In this document: positions 14,738 to 26,756 of the stretch, piece by piece | How positions within the stretch are numbered: the stretch's first letter is position 1 | How the letters are laid out: every line of letters starts with the position of its first letter | From: Paramecium tetraurelia | Taxonomy: Eukaryota; Ciliophora; Oligohymenophorea; Peniculida; Parameciidae | Direction: 5' to 3' | NCBI RefSeq assembly: GCF_000165425.1 | Contig: NW_001799648.1 | Span: 186,001-250,000, forward strand | Length of the DNA stretch: 64,000 nucleotides | Notes under the pieces: generated by a model | Databases searched by the model: none | The model's input: the letters and a program-made list of their open reading frames with translations, nothing else | Told to the model about the DNA's origin: nothing | Program-made: the position numbers and the translations under genes

Positions 14738-15081
14738 AAAATTGGAGACAGAGTGTCATTAAATAAATGAATCACTTAAGAAGATTATCATAGAACTGAA
14801 ATTAATTATTCTAATATAGAAACAATTTTGTATTTTTTATTCTTGATATAAATCTAATCAATATTTGATTAATTCATGTGATAATATCCTTATTTAAAGT
14901 GAAATTTACATTCTATATAAAAAAGATTGCAATTAATATTCAAAATAGATTATCTGCAATTTATCAACTTGCAAATCGTTAAGAAATACTAAACGATAGT
15001 TTTTTAAAAGTCTCAACTAAATTATAATATAAAAAGTAGTTCTTTAAATAAATTAAATAAGTTTAATAAATAAATAAATAT
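14738..15081. other. Intergenic, convergent 3' ends
   Basis: Very AT-rich spacer between the unknown protein gene and the long coiled-coil gene, which converge here. No gene, tRNA or repeat unit is seen. Confidence 0.5.
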
Positions 15082-17316
15082 TCAGTTTCTTAATCTGTTT
15101 ATTAAATTGATCTCTGATAAAATTTCGTATTATTTAATAACATCAGAATTGTTAACGGCGTTTTGAATTTATTAGCCATATTCATCTAATCTAAAAAACT
15201 TATTATAAAATTTACTTTTAGTTTAATTCTATGTTTAGTGTTTACTAAGTTTATAAATTTCCCTTCAACTGAATGAGCTCCTAATTTAATGAGGTCTCCT
15301 TCTCTTCATACAATTTCTTAGTACTCAGTAAATCTTCATTTTATTGAGATTAGATTGACTCTATTTCTTATTCATAATTATATTTTTATTCTTCAATTTA
15401 ACTCTAGAGTGTATTTTTAGTTTCTTATAGTTCATTATCAATTTTATCTAAATTTTCTTCAGCAGCTTTTAATTATGCTTTTAATTCAGCCAATTGTTGT
15501 TCTTTTTATCTATTCTAATTCTATAAATTAGTTATTTATCTCTCAGCATTTTATTTGTCTCTTTATGATGTTGATGATAATTATTATATTTTATGTTCTT
15601 GTTGCTTAATTAATTTTAATTATTTGTTTAATTAATCTTCCTACTCGGCTACTGTAACATTGAATTTGGCTTTGTTTTGCTCATTGTCTCTGTACAAATC
15701 ATTTAGTTTATTCTATGAATATTTTTAAAATTAAGTACAATCAATTGATCATTCATATTCTTGAATTACACAAGTGTGGTTTCATATTATTACTCCTTTA
15801 ATTCAATTATCTAATTTAAATTTTAAATCTATTGTTATAACTATTGATTAAATTCTAATTGCTATTGATTATAATTCAATAATTCTTTCTTCTATAAATC
15901 ATAATCTTGATAGTTTTTTAAAATCTAATCTTGATATCTACTTTATTAATCTTAAATCTAAGGAATTATAAATAATACTTACTTCTTTCTTCAAATTGTT
16001 GATGATATTTTATGCATTTTCTTGATCCTATAGATTGGCTTAGTGTAATTATTATCTTATTTTTTACAACTCCTCTAATTGTTTGCTTTATTCTAAAACC
16101 TATCCTTTTAGATGGGCAATTTAATTTTCAAGAATTTGATTGGAATTCTAATGATGTGATTACAAGGTCTCAACACCTATTTCATGCTAGCTTCTTAAGT
16201 TATTTTCCATTTGTTAAGATTCCTCTTAGAATCTTTACTCATTTTCAAACATCTTTTCCTTCAAAACATGGAATTGAAGGGTAATAGTTTCAATTTCTCT
16301 TTCATAATTAGCTCTCAATCTTTCATTCTAATCTATTAATGTCTTAATTTCTTCATTCTTTATTCCTAAAAGCCCTTTCAATTTTTCAATTTCATCATCT
16401 AAAATTTCGGCCTGAGCCATGTATTGATTCTTAATATTGTCCAATTATCCTTAATTGAGTATATCCAACTTTTGTCTAAGATTATTCATTTCAATTTGAT
16501 TGTCTCTCTCTTATTCTTATAATCTGGTTCTATATATGTCGTTATCCTTAAGCAATTTAGTCTCCACATATTCTCTATCTTACAAAACCTTAGTCAATTT
16601 ATTCTCTAACTCATAGATCTCCTTGTCTCTTATTTCAGCGTACTCTCTCAGTTTTCTTAATTGATTTTCAAGCACATCAATTTAAGTGAGATAACTATGT
16701 CTTTATTATTCATTTTAAACTGTCAAAATTATAAATAAAATTACTTGAGAAATTGGTTTTAGTGGCTTCAACTTCATGCGATCTCTCCTTCTCAAGTATG
16801 GCGTTTCTTTCCTCCAACATCTTTAGTTCGTTACTAAGCTTGCGTAAATCCAATTCATATTGAGCCTTCACTATTAATATATAAAAAATCTACATACATT
16901 AAACAGCACTGTTGAGCTATTACTCATATTTGGATTTCCATAATTCACATTCAGTCTTCTTTTAGGCAAAGTTCTTTTGTAATTTATCTATGTCTGAACT
17001 CAGGATTTAATTCTAGTGTATCATTAACTCCGCCTTCTCATCCAAAGCGCCCTATTTGCTCATTCTAATGATGGTAGTATCCAATTCATTTTTCAGTTGT
17101 CTGGCATATTATTCAAGATCAGCTGAACGAGTCTTGTAGTATTCCAATTCTTCGTTAAATTAAAAATCTTGATTATTGTTGTTACCACATACCTTTCAAG
17201 TTAATAGAGTTTTTAAGAGAAATGCTGGCCTCAGGATTATAAGGATGAGGTTTCTTATATTAAGGACTCTATTAATATGGTTTATCCGATTTCATGTGAG
17301 GTGATGCAGTTAACAT
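15082..17316 (-). CDS. Long coiled-coil protein
   Basis: Seven exons give 693 aa; introns at 17168-17192, 16871-16897, 16720-16744, 15958-15982, 15713-15738 and 15191-15215 (25-27 nt). One ends CAG and one AAG; the rest end TAG. Residues 1-40 are Pro/Tyr rich. Nearly all the rest is heptad-repeat coiled coil (for example VLENQLRKLREYAEIRDKEI, LDDEIEKLKGLLGIKNEEI) with many Gln from TAA/TAG. The tail LDEYGQQIQNAVNNSDVIKQ is less regular. Such proteins in ciliates are often cytoskeletal or basal-body parts, but nothing here identifies a partner. Its start lies 35 bp from the stop of the EH-domain gene on the same strand. Confidence 0.8.
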
Positions 17317-17351
17317 TTTTATTCGTTAAAAAAATTAATTTTAATATTATC

Positions 17352-18807
17352 TCAATGCCAGGGAAGATTTTCTGTGTTTTGATTGCCTCCAGAAACGACC
17401 TTGTCTTTCTTAGCTCTATAATTCGAGTAATCGTAATCGTCTTCAATCTAAAAAGCCAAATAAGTTAAATAATTACATTTATAGTTTAAAACTAAGTTGT
17501 CTGAGTAGGAGGCTGATTTTCTTAAAATTAATTATTGGATTATTTGAGTTCAAACAATTTTTTCTATAAGCTTTAATTGACCTGCAATTGATTTAAAATA
17601 CTATCCTGTAAAATATCCATTTGGTGTTGTTTCTAAGCTTATTAATCGTTTAATGATGTTATTTAAGCCTACAATTCATCTTACTCTTTCTTAAGGAAAT
17701 CATAAAAGCTTTGAAGTTTTTAGATGGTTTGATTGAGAAATTCAACATCCTTCTTCTTGTCATCGATTATTTATTTTTATTAATCTACGTTATTTGCTAA
17801 TTAAATCTATTAGGCTTAATTTTAAAGCTTATTCTGTGAATAACTCGCTTGGAGATTGGAACCTTGGAATTCATTCTAAGATCCTGCTCTTTGTGGTTAT
17901 GGTGGTAAACCTGAAGGTAATTGTGGCATGGTTTGAGAAGTTGATCGAACCTAATTTTACTATTGGTCTCTTCTTGTTAATTGAAGCAAAGACTCAGGCA
18001 ATTATTAAGGTAATGGGATGTCTTTTCGACAAAGAGCTATCAAATGAACAGCAACAATAAACTCATTCTTAAAATAAAAACCTTTGTGTCCAATATCAAC
18101 TAAATTCTAAAGTTGGGTCAAAGTTAAAGCTGGGAGTTGTGACTTCTAAAAAAATGCTAAAGCCTAGTCCCCTTATATAAATCCTTAGTGTGCTTTATCT
18201 TATTGTGTGAAGCAGAGTTCATATCTATTATATTAATCATCAGGTAAATCGTACTAAAGTAATGTTAAATTTCATACTTTTGAATAATCTATTATGGGTT
18301 CAACATAAGTTTAGAGTGAGATTTGATTATGGTTTGGGACTGGTACTGTTTAGTAATAATTTGATTAGGGTAACTAATTTTAAGCTTATTAAAAGTTGTT
18401 GAACTACTGCTATTAAGGTTATAGGATTGGTTATTATTATTATTAGGGTTATTATTATTACTACTATTGTGGTACCTAGATTCCATCCATCACTGGAAGA
18501 GGAACTGGCCTATTTTAGTTCAATAATTGCTCATTAAATTCAAATCCATTTTAACAATATGCAATTAGTCTCATAACAGTGGCAAATTCTGAATAATAAA
18601 GTTTGCCTTCTTAATTCTTTACAGCTGCCAACCATACTCCTTTGAGTGCGTCAACTGGAAGTCGACTTTTTTTGAAAAATTGAACAGTACTCTTAGCCTC
18701 TGCAAAGCCTAGACCCTAAGAATCAAATCAAATTGAATTACTTATGGATCAAAGGGAGCCCAGAGTTGTCTGTAGTAGGCGTCTTCTTAAGGTGTATATT
18801 GAAACAT
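17352..18807 (-). CDS. EH-domain endocytic adaptor, Eps15-like
   Basis: Four exons give 458 aa; introns at 18716-18741, 18254-18277 and 17448-17476. There are two EH domains: residues 8-95 (YYRQLWAPFDPQGLGFAEAK, ending EFATVMRLIA) and about 150-240 (FTQQDKAHQGFIQGDQALAF, ending EFIVAVHLIAL). Each has the paired EF-hand-like layout, with weak calcium loops. A Gln/Pro-rich linker joins them, and a coiled coil (DDKKKDVEFLNQTIQKLQSF) with a short acidic tail follows. EH domains bind NPF peptides, and proteins of this build act in clathrin-coated pits. A near-perfect run of Gln codons sits in the linker. The start is the only ATG ahead of the first EH helix. Confidence 0.88.
18429..18472 (-). repeat. 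Poly-glutamine tract coded by TAA/TAG runs
   Basis: Reading the minus strand, 11 of 14 codons are TAA, TAG or CAA, broken by single prolines. It lies between the two EH domains. Since the codons are mostly TAA, the tract is close to a trinucleotide repeat and may vary in length between strains. Confidence 0.7.
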
Positions 18808-18837
18808 TTGAATTATTTTTATTATTGATATAAAAAT

Positions 18838-19113
18838 TCAATCCTTAATAATTGTCTTGCACTTTTTAATTGTTTTATGAACCTTTCTCTTCTTTTAATT
18901 CTTTTGCTACTCAGTTGGTGCTATAATTATTGGTTTGAGGATGACTCTCCTCTTTTTCACTACTTTTCTCGTTTTCTTTCTTTATTTAACCTCATCATTT
19001 TAAATTTAGTCGTGTTATTACTCTCCTTAGTGATCGATTAAATCATCTTGATCTTATTATAATAGTCTCGTTTATTACTAATTTTATATAAAATTCGACT
19101 AATGAACGAACAT
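18838..19113 (-). CDS. Small, very basic protein, 91 aa
   Basis: A single frame from ATG (19113) to TGA (18838-18840). The N-terminal half is Gln/Asp rich; the C-terminal half is Lys/Arg rich (KQRKKTRKVVKKRRVILKP). No family is recognised. The basic half would suit nucleic-acid or ribosome binding, but that is inference. The length alone is not significant at this AT content; the sharply partitioned composition is the main support. It lies between the EH gene and TRM10, same strand as both. Confidence 0.45.
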
Positions 19114-19228
19114 TTTGCTTTGATATCTTTATCTTAGAGCTTATTCTAGGGTTTATCTCTAGCAGTGTGTGATGAAGAGAATGCAAAGAAAAACGATAAA
19201 ATGTTTCATCAAAATTAAATTAATTATC

Positions 19229-20084
19229 TCACTACTCATTGGCTTCTTATTCTTTAAATTTTTGGGGCACAATACTGTCGAATGCCTTGCTCCAATCTTT
19301 ATACTTCAACCATCCAGATATCATCAAAGCAGCTGTACTCACATTCAAGCATTTTTTATAATTCTTTTTGATAAATTATCCAATAGGCAATTTTGCACTT
19401 CTCACTCCTAATTATCTACTTCTATTTAAAGTGGCATTTTTTATGATTACTCTAAAATAATTCTAATTAAAATATATACCTATCAACCAATCCTCCTATG
19501 ACATAGACCTCATCTTCCTTTATCTCTTGCAATTCCTCTTCGCCATCAGGACTTAAATACACAATATTTGCTTATTAAAATTCTTCGATGTCTGTGAATA
19601 GCCTCTCCTCTGATACTAATTGCCATTATTTGTAATTATATTGCTCTAAATATTTATGGAGTATTGGGTAGATATTTGTAACATAGATTTTAAGTGGGAC
19701 ATCTATCTTCCTATTTTCAGTATAAAGTTCCGATAACTATCTTGCAAGTGATCTTTATTCTTTGTCTGACATATTATCCTCAAAACCACAATCAATAATA
19801 ATCCTAAATGGACTTTAAAGTGCTTTCATTCCATTCTCTTTCTTTTGATTTCTTAATCCTTTAAACTGATGAACAAAATCATTCTTTTATTCCTAAGTTT
19901 CTAATGTTTAAATTATTTCCTATTTTTATTGCTTTATTTTCTTTTTTTTCTCCTTTTTCTTCTAAACTACCTTCTGTCTATGCAATTCATTCTTTATTTA
20001 TTATTTTTCTGATTTCAATTATTTGTTCTTTTCATTTTAATGTTCTGTAATAATATCGTCTCCAAATAGATCAAATATTTCCAT
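19229..20084 (-). CDS. TRM10: tRNA (guanine-9-N1)-methyltransferase, TRM10 family
   Basis: Two exons, one 28-nt intron (19452-19479), give 275 aa, normal for TRM10. A Lys/Gln-rich N-terminal 85 residues come first. The SPOUT-type domain follows: PFRIIIDCGFEDNMSDKE, then NIVYLSPDG, VYVIGGLVDR, GQLGVRSAKLPIGQF-like text, and the C-terminal LNVSTAALMISGWLKYKDW. These blocks (DxxFxxxM, VYxIGGxVDR, LP(I/L)) match TRM10, which methylates N1 of G9 in tRNAs using S-adenosylmethionine. The intron splits the VDR motif and is placed exactly by it. The start codon is the only ATG upstream of the basic region. Confidence 0.92.
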
Positions 20085-21480
20085 AAAATTAATTTTTTAA
20101 TAAGAAAAATCCGTTCAAAATAATCAACCTAAAAATTGCAATTCACCAATTTTATGACTTTTAAATTCTACACTACTTTATATTATGTATTTAAAGTATT
20201 TACATAGCCTTCTCAAGCTTACAATTGATGGTGCCTAAGATTTACTCAGAATTAAATAAGAAATTATTTCTCAGTAAAGATGTTTTGGTTAATTAATTGA
20301 AAAAGAATTTAATTATGAAAAATTAAAAAAAGAAATAAATTCAATCAATGCAAATAGAAAGACTCAAAAATGATACAAGATATGCTTCAGCATGTGATAA
20401 TTGAAGAAAGCCTTGTCTAAATGCTATAATTCTTTTAAGCTAAATTAAGGACTAAGAAAAATTCTTACATTAAAATAAAAATAATAATTTTCAGATCTAA
20501 ATTGTGAATAATGATTATTATTGTAGATATGTAAATGAAGCTGATTAATTTGATATTATTGAATGAATTCAATTTGAATTAAACATAATTTGATTCCAAA
20601 AAATATAAAATTAACTTAATATCTTTCATATTTGTTGAATTATACAATTAATCCTAACCACTAAACATGTTGATTAATTATACATAATAGAATTTATACA
20701 AAAAGAACATTGTTATCATATTAACAATTTTGATAAAAAAATTTGGCTAATAAAGAAACCTTTTATAAATAATTCTTTGCATTTAAAATTTGGATATATA
20801 AATATAATTTTTTATCTTTGGTGAAGCATTACTAATGCAAATTGTCTGACATAGATCCTCAGAATAATAGAGAGTCCAAGGAGTCCTAACGAAGTCAAAA
20901 GTTACTTAAATGTTGAAATTAAAATTTACTGTCAGAAGAAGTATTGTTTTTACATAAATTAAATTTGATTTTTACTGTTAAATAAAATTTCAAGCTTTTG
21001 ACAGAATCTGAATATATCTAAATCACAACTTTTGCTAATACCCAATATTTGGATTATGCAAGGGAGTAATTGTTAAAATTTTTTCAAATAAATATTGTTT
21101 GTTAGCATAACTGGATTTTGGAAAATATATTATCTGCTAACTGATTTAAATTGAGCATCAAGCTACACTAATAGTTATTACTCTTCGGCTTATACATCAT
21201 AGCTATATTATATCAGCTCAATGGTAGCCTTTTAAAAATACTACAAAAAATACTGCTTTGAATCACTTATAAGGCTGAAGGCATTCTTGAAATTAATAGA
21301 ATTAATGTAAGTTCAAATACATACACAATATAAAAACCGTATTTCACCACTTTTAAAAAATTCAAGAATCACTGGTATAATGATTTATGGTACAGAGAGG
21401 TAGATTAAATATTTAATTTGATTAGAAACAACTAGAGTATTATATGATTGAATAGATAAATAAAATATAATGGTTGTTCT
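20085..21480. other. 1.4-kb gap without a convincing gene
   Basis: It lies between the start of TRM10 and the 3' end of the LIN54-like gene. A plus-strand frame at 20228-20404 (58 codons, Lys/Gln rich, starting MVPKIYSELNKKLFL) and open segments near 20840-20930 and 21160-21415 have slight coding flavour. All are broken by TGA without suitable introns. They may be remnants of lost genes. No tRNA, repeat array or transposon is seen. Confidence 0.4.
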
Positions 21481-22772
21481 TCATTTTTTATCTTACTTTT
21501 TTCTACTGCTATTATTATTAAGATTTATTTTCAATTAGACTACTGGCTTCTGTGAATCACTTTTGTCTTCGTTTCCAATTTTCTTGATTTTTTTGGATTT
21601 TTGATTGACTTTGATGTCCACATTAACTTAATCCTAAGAATTCAAGACTTAAGCGATATCCTATTGGGCTTGGATCTCAGCATCAGTTCTATTAAGACAC
21701 TATTCACATTTGCATAGATCACTGCATTTTAAGTTTTGGCTATAGCATTCGCAATACTTCTTTTTGCATCCAGATTTTTTACAATTACAACCTTTTCTAG
21801 TTATATTTGAATTATCTTTGGTTGGTTCTTTAAGTGGTTTATCTTAAAATTACTATGAGAAGTTACCTTATTATTAGACAGAGAATTAGGTTTGACCCTT
21901 TTATTGAAAACATTGTGCGAAAGCATCTGGATTTCTAAGCAAAGCTTCTTCAATTGCTTTTGACCTTTCTTGTGGATTATCGATTCTATTCTTACAATCT
22001 TAGCAATTGCAGCTTTGTGAACAAACCTTTTGTTATTGATATTATTAATTCTTATACCCAATTATTGGCAAAGCATTCGCAATAGAGTTTGAGGCATTTG
22101 CTTTTTTTACAATTACATTAGAAATCCGACACTTTTTGATATTAAACTAACTGAAACACTTTGGATTGCAATTCCTTGGAAACGGTATTTTAGCATTGCA
22201 GTCCATCATACTGAGATTAGGGATAATAACAAAATGGGGGCATTAATTATTATTATGGTCTTTAATGATACCATGGACTGGGTGGAACCATATATGGCTA
22301 ACCTTGATGTGTGGGTGGAGGATATTTCATAAACATTGTTTGTGGCGCGTATTTCATAGGTGGATAATAACTGAATGGATAGGACACAGGAATACGATGT
22401 GGATCATCGTCAATGTGATCCATTTGCGGAACTTCACCTAAAGAATGCTTTGGATAAGGATAGCTACTTTGCCCTTTCCTATCGCTGTTCATTTGCGGAT
22501 ATTTCTGTTGATCATAGTCATGATAGACTTGCATAGGATTGTAGGGTTTACCTTATTTCTCTAATTCAAATGGAGGAGGACACATGGGAGGGAATAATTA
22601 TGGATAAGGCATAGGTGTAAATCGTGGTGATGGGTTCCCTTAATACCCCCAATCCTCTGTAAAATCCTGCACTTTCTTATTGTCAGGTTTTGGTTATGGG
22701 TCATTTGAAACATCCCTTCATTATCATTTACATGTTAATTTACCTATTCTGTTCCTCCGAATCAGCACTCAT
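21481..22772 (-). CDS. CXC-domain (tesmin/TSO1/LIN54-like) DNA-binding protein
   Basis: Four exons give 402 aa; introns at 22716-22743, 22027-22057 and 21843-21866 (28, 31, 24 nt), all ending AAG. The N-terminal 190 residues are rich in Pro, Tyr and Met. Two cysteine-rich CXC repeats follow: [16 protein letters not shown] then [14 protein letters not shown], and after a spacer [18 protein letters not shown] then [13 protein letters not shown]. This spacing, with the linker RNPDAF, is that of LIN54/tesmin, which binds CHR-type promoter elements and sits in the DREAM/MuvB complex. The C-terminal 60 residues are Lys/Asn rich. The 31-nt intron splits the first CXC repeat and is pinned by the cysteine spacing. 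Confidence 0.92.
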
Positions 22773-24012
22773 AAATTAAATATTTAATCTCTTAAGATAT
22801 TTAAATTAATGATCAAATAAAATATAAATTAGATGGGCTCTAACTTACTCTTCTTAATTATTTTTAATCAAAATTTCAATGTCAAAAGAATACTCAATTA
22901 CATTTTAATCATTATTTAGAAATTGAAAATTTACTTATCGATTAATTTGAATGTTATCAATACTTTTTCTTTATTGAAATTTATGATTTAAATTCAAGAG
23001 AATTATTTAAAATTCAATAATTGATCTTTTTAACCCTAAAATAGTAAATAATTTCTACTAAATTATAACTTTATTGATAAATTAATAGCTCAGTATAAAT
23101 CTGTAAAATGCAACTCCTGAATTACTGCATACAGGAAATAAGCATACTTCTATTATCCTGTAAGAAGGCAAAAAATTCCAATTTAATTTAAACGGAATGC
23201 CAAATATTAACAAAACCATTCGATATAGATTAAAAATCCATTAAGAAGTGACTAATATCTTATAGGTAGATATTAAATTGTGATATATGAAAATTCTAAA
23301 TAACAACATTCTTATATTTAACAAACTCTTTGAAGTATGAATTAGTCAAAGTACTTCTTTAATTCTATTTTTTGGAATTTTATTCTAGGTTTAATGCCAT
23401 TTTTTTCAATTAAGGACTATCTAGAAATCTTGCTTTTTTGGCAATAAATTGATTTTCATTTAATGATCAATTTCCAAAGCACTGAGATATTAAAAAATTC
23501 TTTTTGCATTCTCAAATTTTTCAAAATACGCATAGAAATTATTAAAAACCAATATATTCATTCCCTTTAGTTATGTAAGAAGATTAAGATTTCATTAATT
23601 ACAAATAAAACTAATAATATTTGATATTAACCCAATTCACTTTTTTGGGCAATTTAAGTAAATTTAATTTTATATATATTTTATTTCAATCTTTTTATCA
23701 TTATTAATTAATCAGGTTATTTTATTTAGAAATATTAATTAATAGAATTCTAGAATTTTTCCTTCTCCTAAAAATCTTCCTCTAACTAATTATTAATAAA
23801 TGGTGCATATCTAATTTGCCATTGTTAATTCAATTCTGTTTGCTATGTCTCAAGAATTTAAATATGTTTAAATAATAATTTTCTATTGGATATTGAGATT
23901 TATAGTTCTTCAGGTAGATTGATATGGAGTAGTGTAAACACACATATATATATGATAATTAGGTTAATTTTTTAAAAACATCTTTGTTTTAATAATTATT
24001 ATAAATAATATC
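22773..24012. other. 1.2-kb gap between divergent genes
   Basis: It should contain the promoters of the LIN54-like gene and of the bZIP gene. A short plus-strand frame (23108-23251, 47 codons) is the only ORF of note and is not convincing. Elsewhere there are AT-rich runs, including an (AT) run near 23942-23953. No RNA gene or repeat was found. Confidence 0.45.
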
Positions 24013-25426
24013 ATGTATAATTAAAATAATGAAAAGGTCAATTCTCTGTTTGATTTAGTTGAAAATGATTTCATTGTGAATTATTTATTGGATCCACCGT
24101 AAGTGCTTGATTTTATTTTATTAGTCATGCATTTCCAAGAACTAATAGTAACTAAAATTTTATTGGATTATAATAAAATTTCTCATTGTTGGATAATTAG
24201 TATGAACCAATGGACATGAAATAAGACGAGCCAATTGCAGAAGCAAAGAAATAAAAATCGAAAAAACGAAAAACTCAAAAAAGCAATGTAAAGAATTTAA
24301 AACCAATGTGATTTAGGAATCTGAACAATTAAAATAAAAGGATCCATTTTAGTACAAGAATAACTTAAAGAACACATACATCAATAAGATTACGAGTTTG
24401 GTTTAGCAGGATAGTCAGAAATTGTTACAACAACAATAGGCAAAATTTAGAACATCAGAGGATGATAGAATTGATAAAAATAACAGTGTTTCTTATTAGG
24501 ATATAGAGGATAGCACTCAGGCCAAATTGTTAAGGAACAGAGAATGTGCTAGGAATTCAAGGAAGAGGAAGAAGATTTACATTGAGTTGTTGGAAAACCG
24601 AGTCAAATAATTAAATGATGAACTCGAAAAACAGAAATTATTGAATAAGACAAGTGCAGGTTACTTGAATAAGATGAGTTAGAATCAATAAGTATTTATT
24701 CATGAGAATATTTTCATAGTTGCAAGGATTCTTTTTGGGAAGGTAATAATTATATGAGAAATTGGAGAAATCCATCCAAAACAAGGCAGATGATAATGAA
24801 TTAAATTTATTGTTAGATTCAATGAGGTTTAGAGTTGGTGGAGGTGGCAAAGAAAGAGTAAGTGCATCCAATTACTTCTTTAATCAAATATTGGAGATCT
24901 GCTTTCCTGTTCATGTTCGATACATGTTATGGGCTGCTAGTGAAAGCAAGGACTTATTTGCTGATTAATTAGATCAGTAATAGTAGGAAGGATAGCCTTA
25001 ATGGTTGTTGGATCTGACCAGGGATCTCTAGATAAACGAAACTCAGAAAAAATAGATGAAGAAATCATAAAGAAGGATCATAAGTGATAAGAATAAACTA
25101 TTAGAGTAATTCATATTCAATAACCTTATAGAATCTTGACTTAATTCCAAGAAATCAAAGAATAACTATATAATAAAACTTCCTAAGTGGAGAACTTTAT
25201 TGATGAACTTAGAAATATTTTAAATCCTACACAAGTTGGCAAGTTTTTAATTGGTTTAGAGAAAGTATGATCATAACTTATAATGTAGAACAAATTTAGA
25301 AGAGAAATGACAATATCCAAGATATGGAATATATTTGATGATCAGAGTGATGATGAAGAAGCGGAAGTTGAAGTTAAAGAAGAGGATTCTGTAGAAGAAC
25401 CAGCTAAGAAAAAAGTATAAATTTGA
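24013..25426 (+). CDS. bZIP transcription factor
   Basis: Six exons give 426 aa; introns at 24099-24124, 24288-24316, 24692-24719, 25106-25131 and 25265-25288, all ending TAG. A basic region LLRNRECARNSRKRKKIYIE (NxxxAxxSRxRK) lies near residues 150-170 and runs into a leucine zipper (LLENRVKQLNDELEKQKLL). This is the CREB/ATF type of bZIP. Downstream comes a segment with VGGGGKERVSASNYFFNQIL and VHVRYMLWAASESKD, a folded block of unknown role. The C-terminus is acidic (SDDEEAEVEVKEEDSVEE), as in activation domains. It is likely a nuclear sequence-specific regulator; the target is unknown. Confidence 0.9.
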
Positions 25427-25488
25427 AATTTGTTATGTTACATGTCTCATCAATAAATAATATAATATCTATATCATTGTTATCATCA

Positions 25489-26756
25489 TCATTAGTTTTT
25501 GTAAGCATAATAAAAAATACTTCCACCTAAGATTAAAGATATCAACAACTATAGTAATCCAATCATAGGACGATAGTATAACCAGCAAAAGCAAATGGAG
25601 AATATATTGATAGGTATTGCACCAATAAGGCCATAAATAATAAAACCAAATCCACTCAGTTGATCTGATTAAATCAATTACGATAATTATGATACAGGAG
25701 ATAATAAAATTATCGATCCCACAGCCTATGTTATTCCATTTTTATATATACTATCAAAATATAGCCAATACTTCTAAAGACCCAAAAAAGCAAAGCATTT
25801 TCATTAACTACTTTTTAAAGACATTCTTCAGGAGTAAAAAGACCTTAAAAAATCCAATAAATTTGTTTGATTGGTTTGTCCTCATTTGGAAGTTAGGTAT
25901 CAGATAACTCCTTCTCTTGCACTTGATTTTATTTGGATACAGTTTTATTATATGTATCTTCAAATTACCAAACCAAAAGTGAATTGATGATCGCTCTAGC
26001 AACTATTGTGGCATCACTACAAATTACTTATTTGAAACATATTCTCAAATCCCCATTTACAATTTGATCTTCAACCTAATGCATGTAGATGTAGTCATCT
26101 TATAATAAGCTTAATAGAATCAATAATATATACAATCTTCTATATCCTTTATCCTTGTATCTCTATTAGAATATCTGAACATTTGCCTAATTCAATTTGA
26201 CAGTTTCTAAAGGAGTATTGAGTTGGGTTTTCATGTCCTCAGGCAATTCAAATTGATGCAATTTAACACTTATATTTAAGAAGGTCTCTGAATTTAAAAT
26301 CCATTTAGATTTGTCATTATTATATCCAAAAGAGTTTTCAACATAATGATCGACCCATTATTGCTCTTTCTACTTCTCTCCCACAACCCATTAATACATT
26401 TCCACATTTCTATACAACTTTACACAATTGATTTAAGAGACACCAAATTCTTTATCAGTTACTAATTCATCAGTGATCAATTAACCAGTGATGTGAATTA
26501 AATCTTCGGGGTTTGATTCTTAAAAAGGTGTAAGGGAGATACAATTCTATCTTGCATATTAAAGGCGATATGAATTGATAGCCGCTTTTCTTTCATTGAA
26601 CTACAATAATATAAAAGAGATTGCTATGCACGCCACTCCAGCAAATATCAAATTTGTTTCCAAATCTTCGGAACCTGATCGAAGGTGATGAATATGTTTT
26701 TGAATCTCTGAACCTAATGTAATTGAAATAAGGGTAAATAATTTCAAATATTTCAT
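25489..26756 (-). CDS. TMEM43 (LUMA) homologue
   Basis: One certain intron (25726-25751, 26 nt) and one probable frame-neutral 24-nt intron near 26132-26155 give about 405 aa, as in animal TMEM43 (400 aa). Matching blocks: an N-terminal membrane span (NLIFAGVACIAISFILLQFN), then DLIHITGQLITDELVTDKE, VKLYRNVEMYQWV, NGDLRICF, and GLFTPEECL before two or three C-terminal membrane helices (VFRSIGYILI, IYGLIGAIPINIFSICFCWL). Human TMEM43 is an inner-nuclear/ER membrane protein that binds emerin and lamins. The ATG overlaps the stop codon of the upstream gene (ATGA), so the true start or the neighbour's end may differ. Confidence 0.85.

Noticed and set aside
16012-16284. Plus-strand frame of 90 codons with hydrophobic start
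   Set aside because: It is a shadow of the long coiled-coil gene; heptads and exon joins on the minus strand are clear.
17794-18060. Plus-strand frame of 88 codons
   Set aside because: It lies opposite the second EH domain and coiled coil of the Eps15-like gene.
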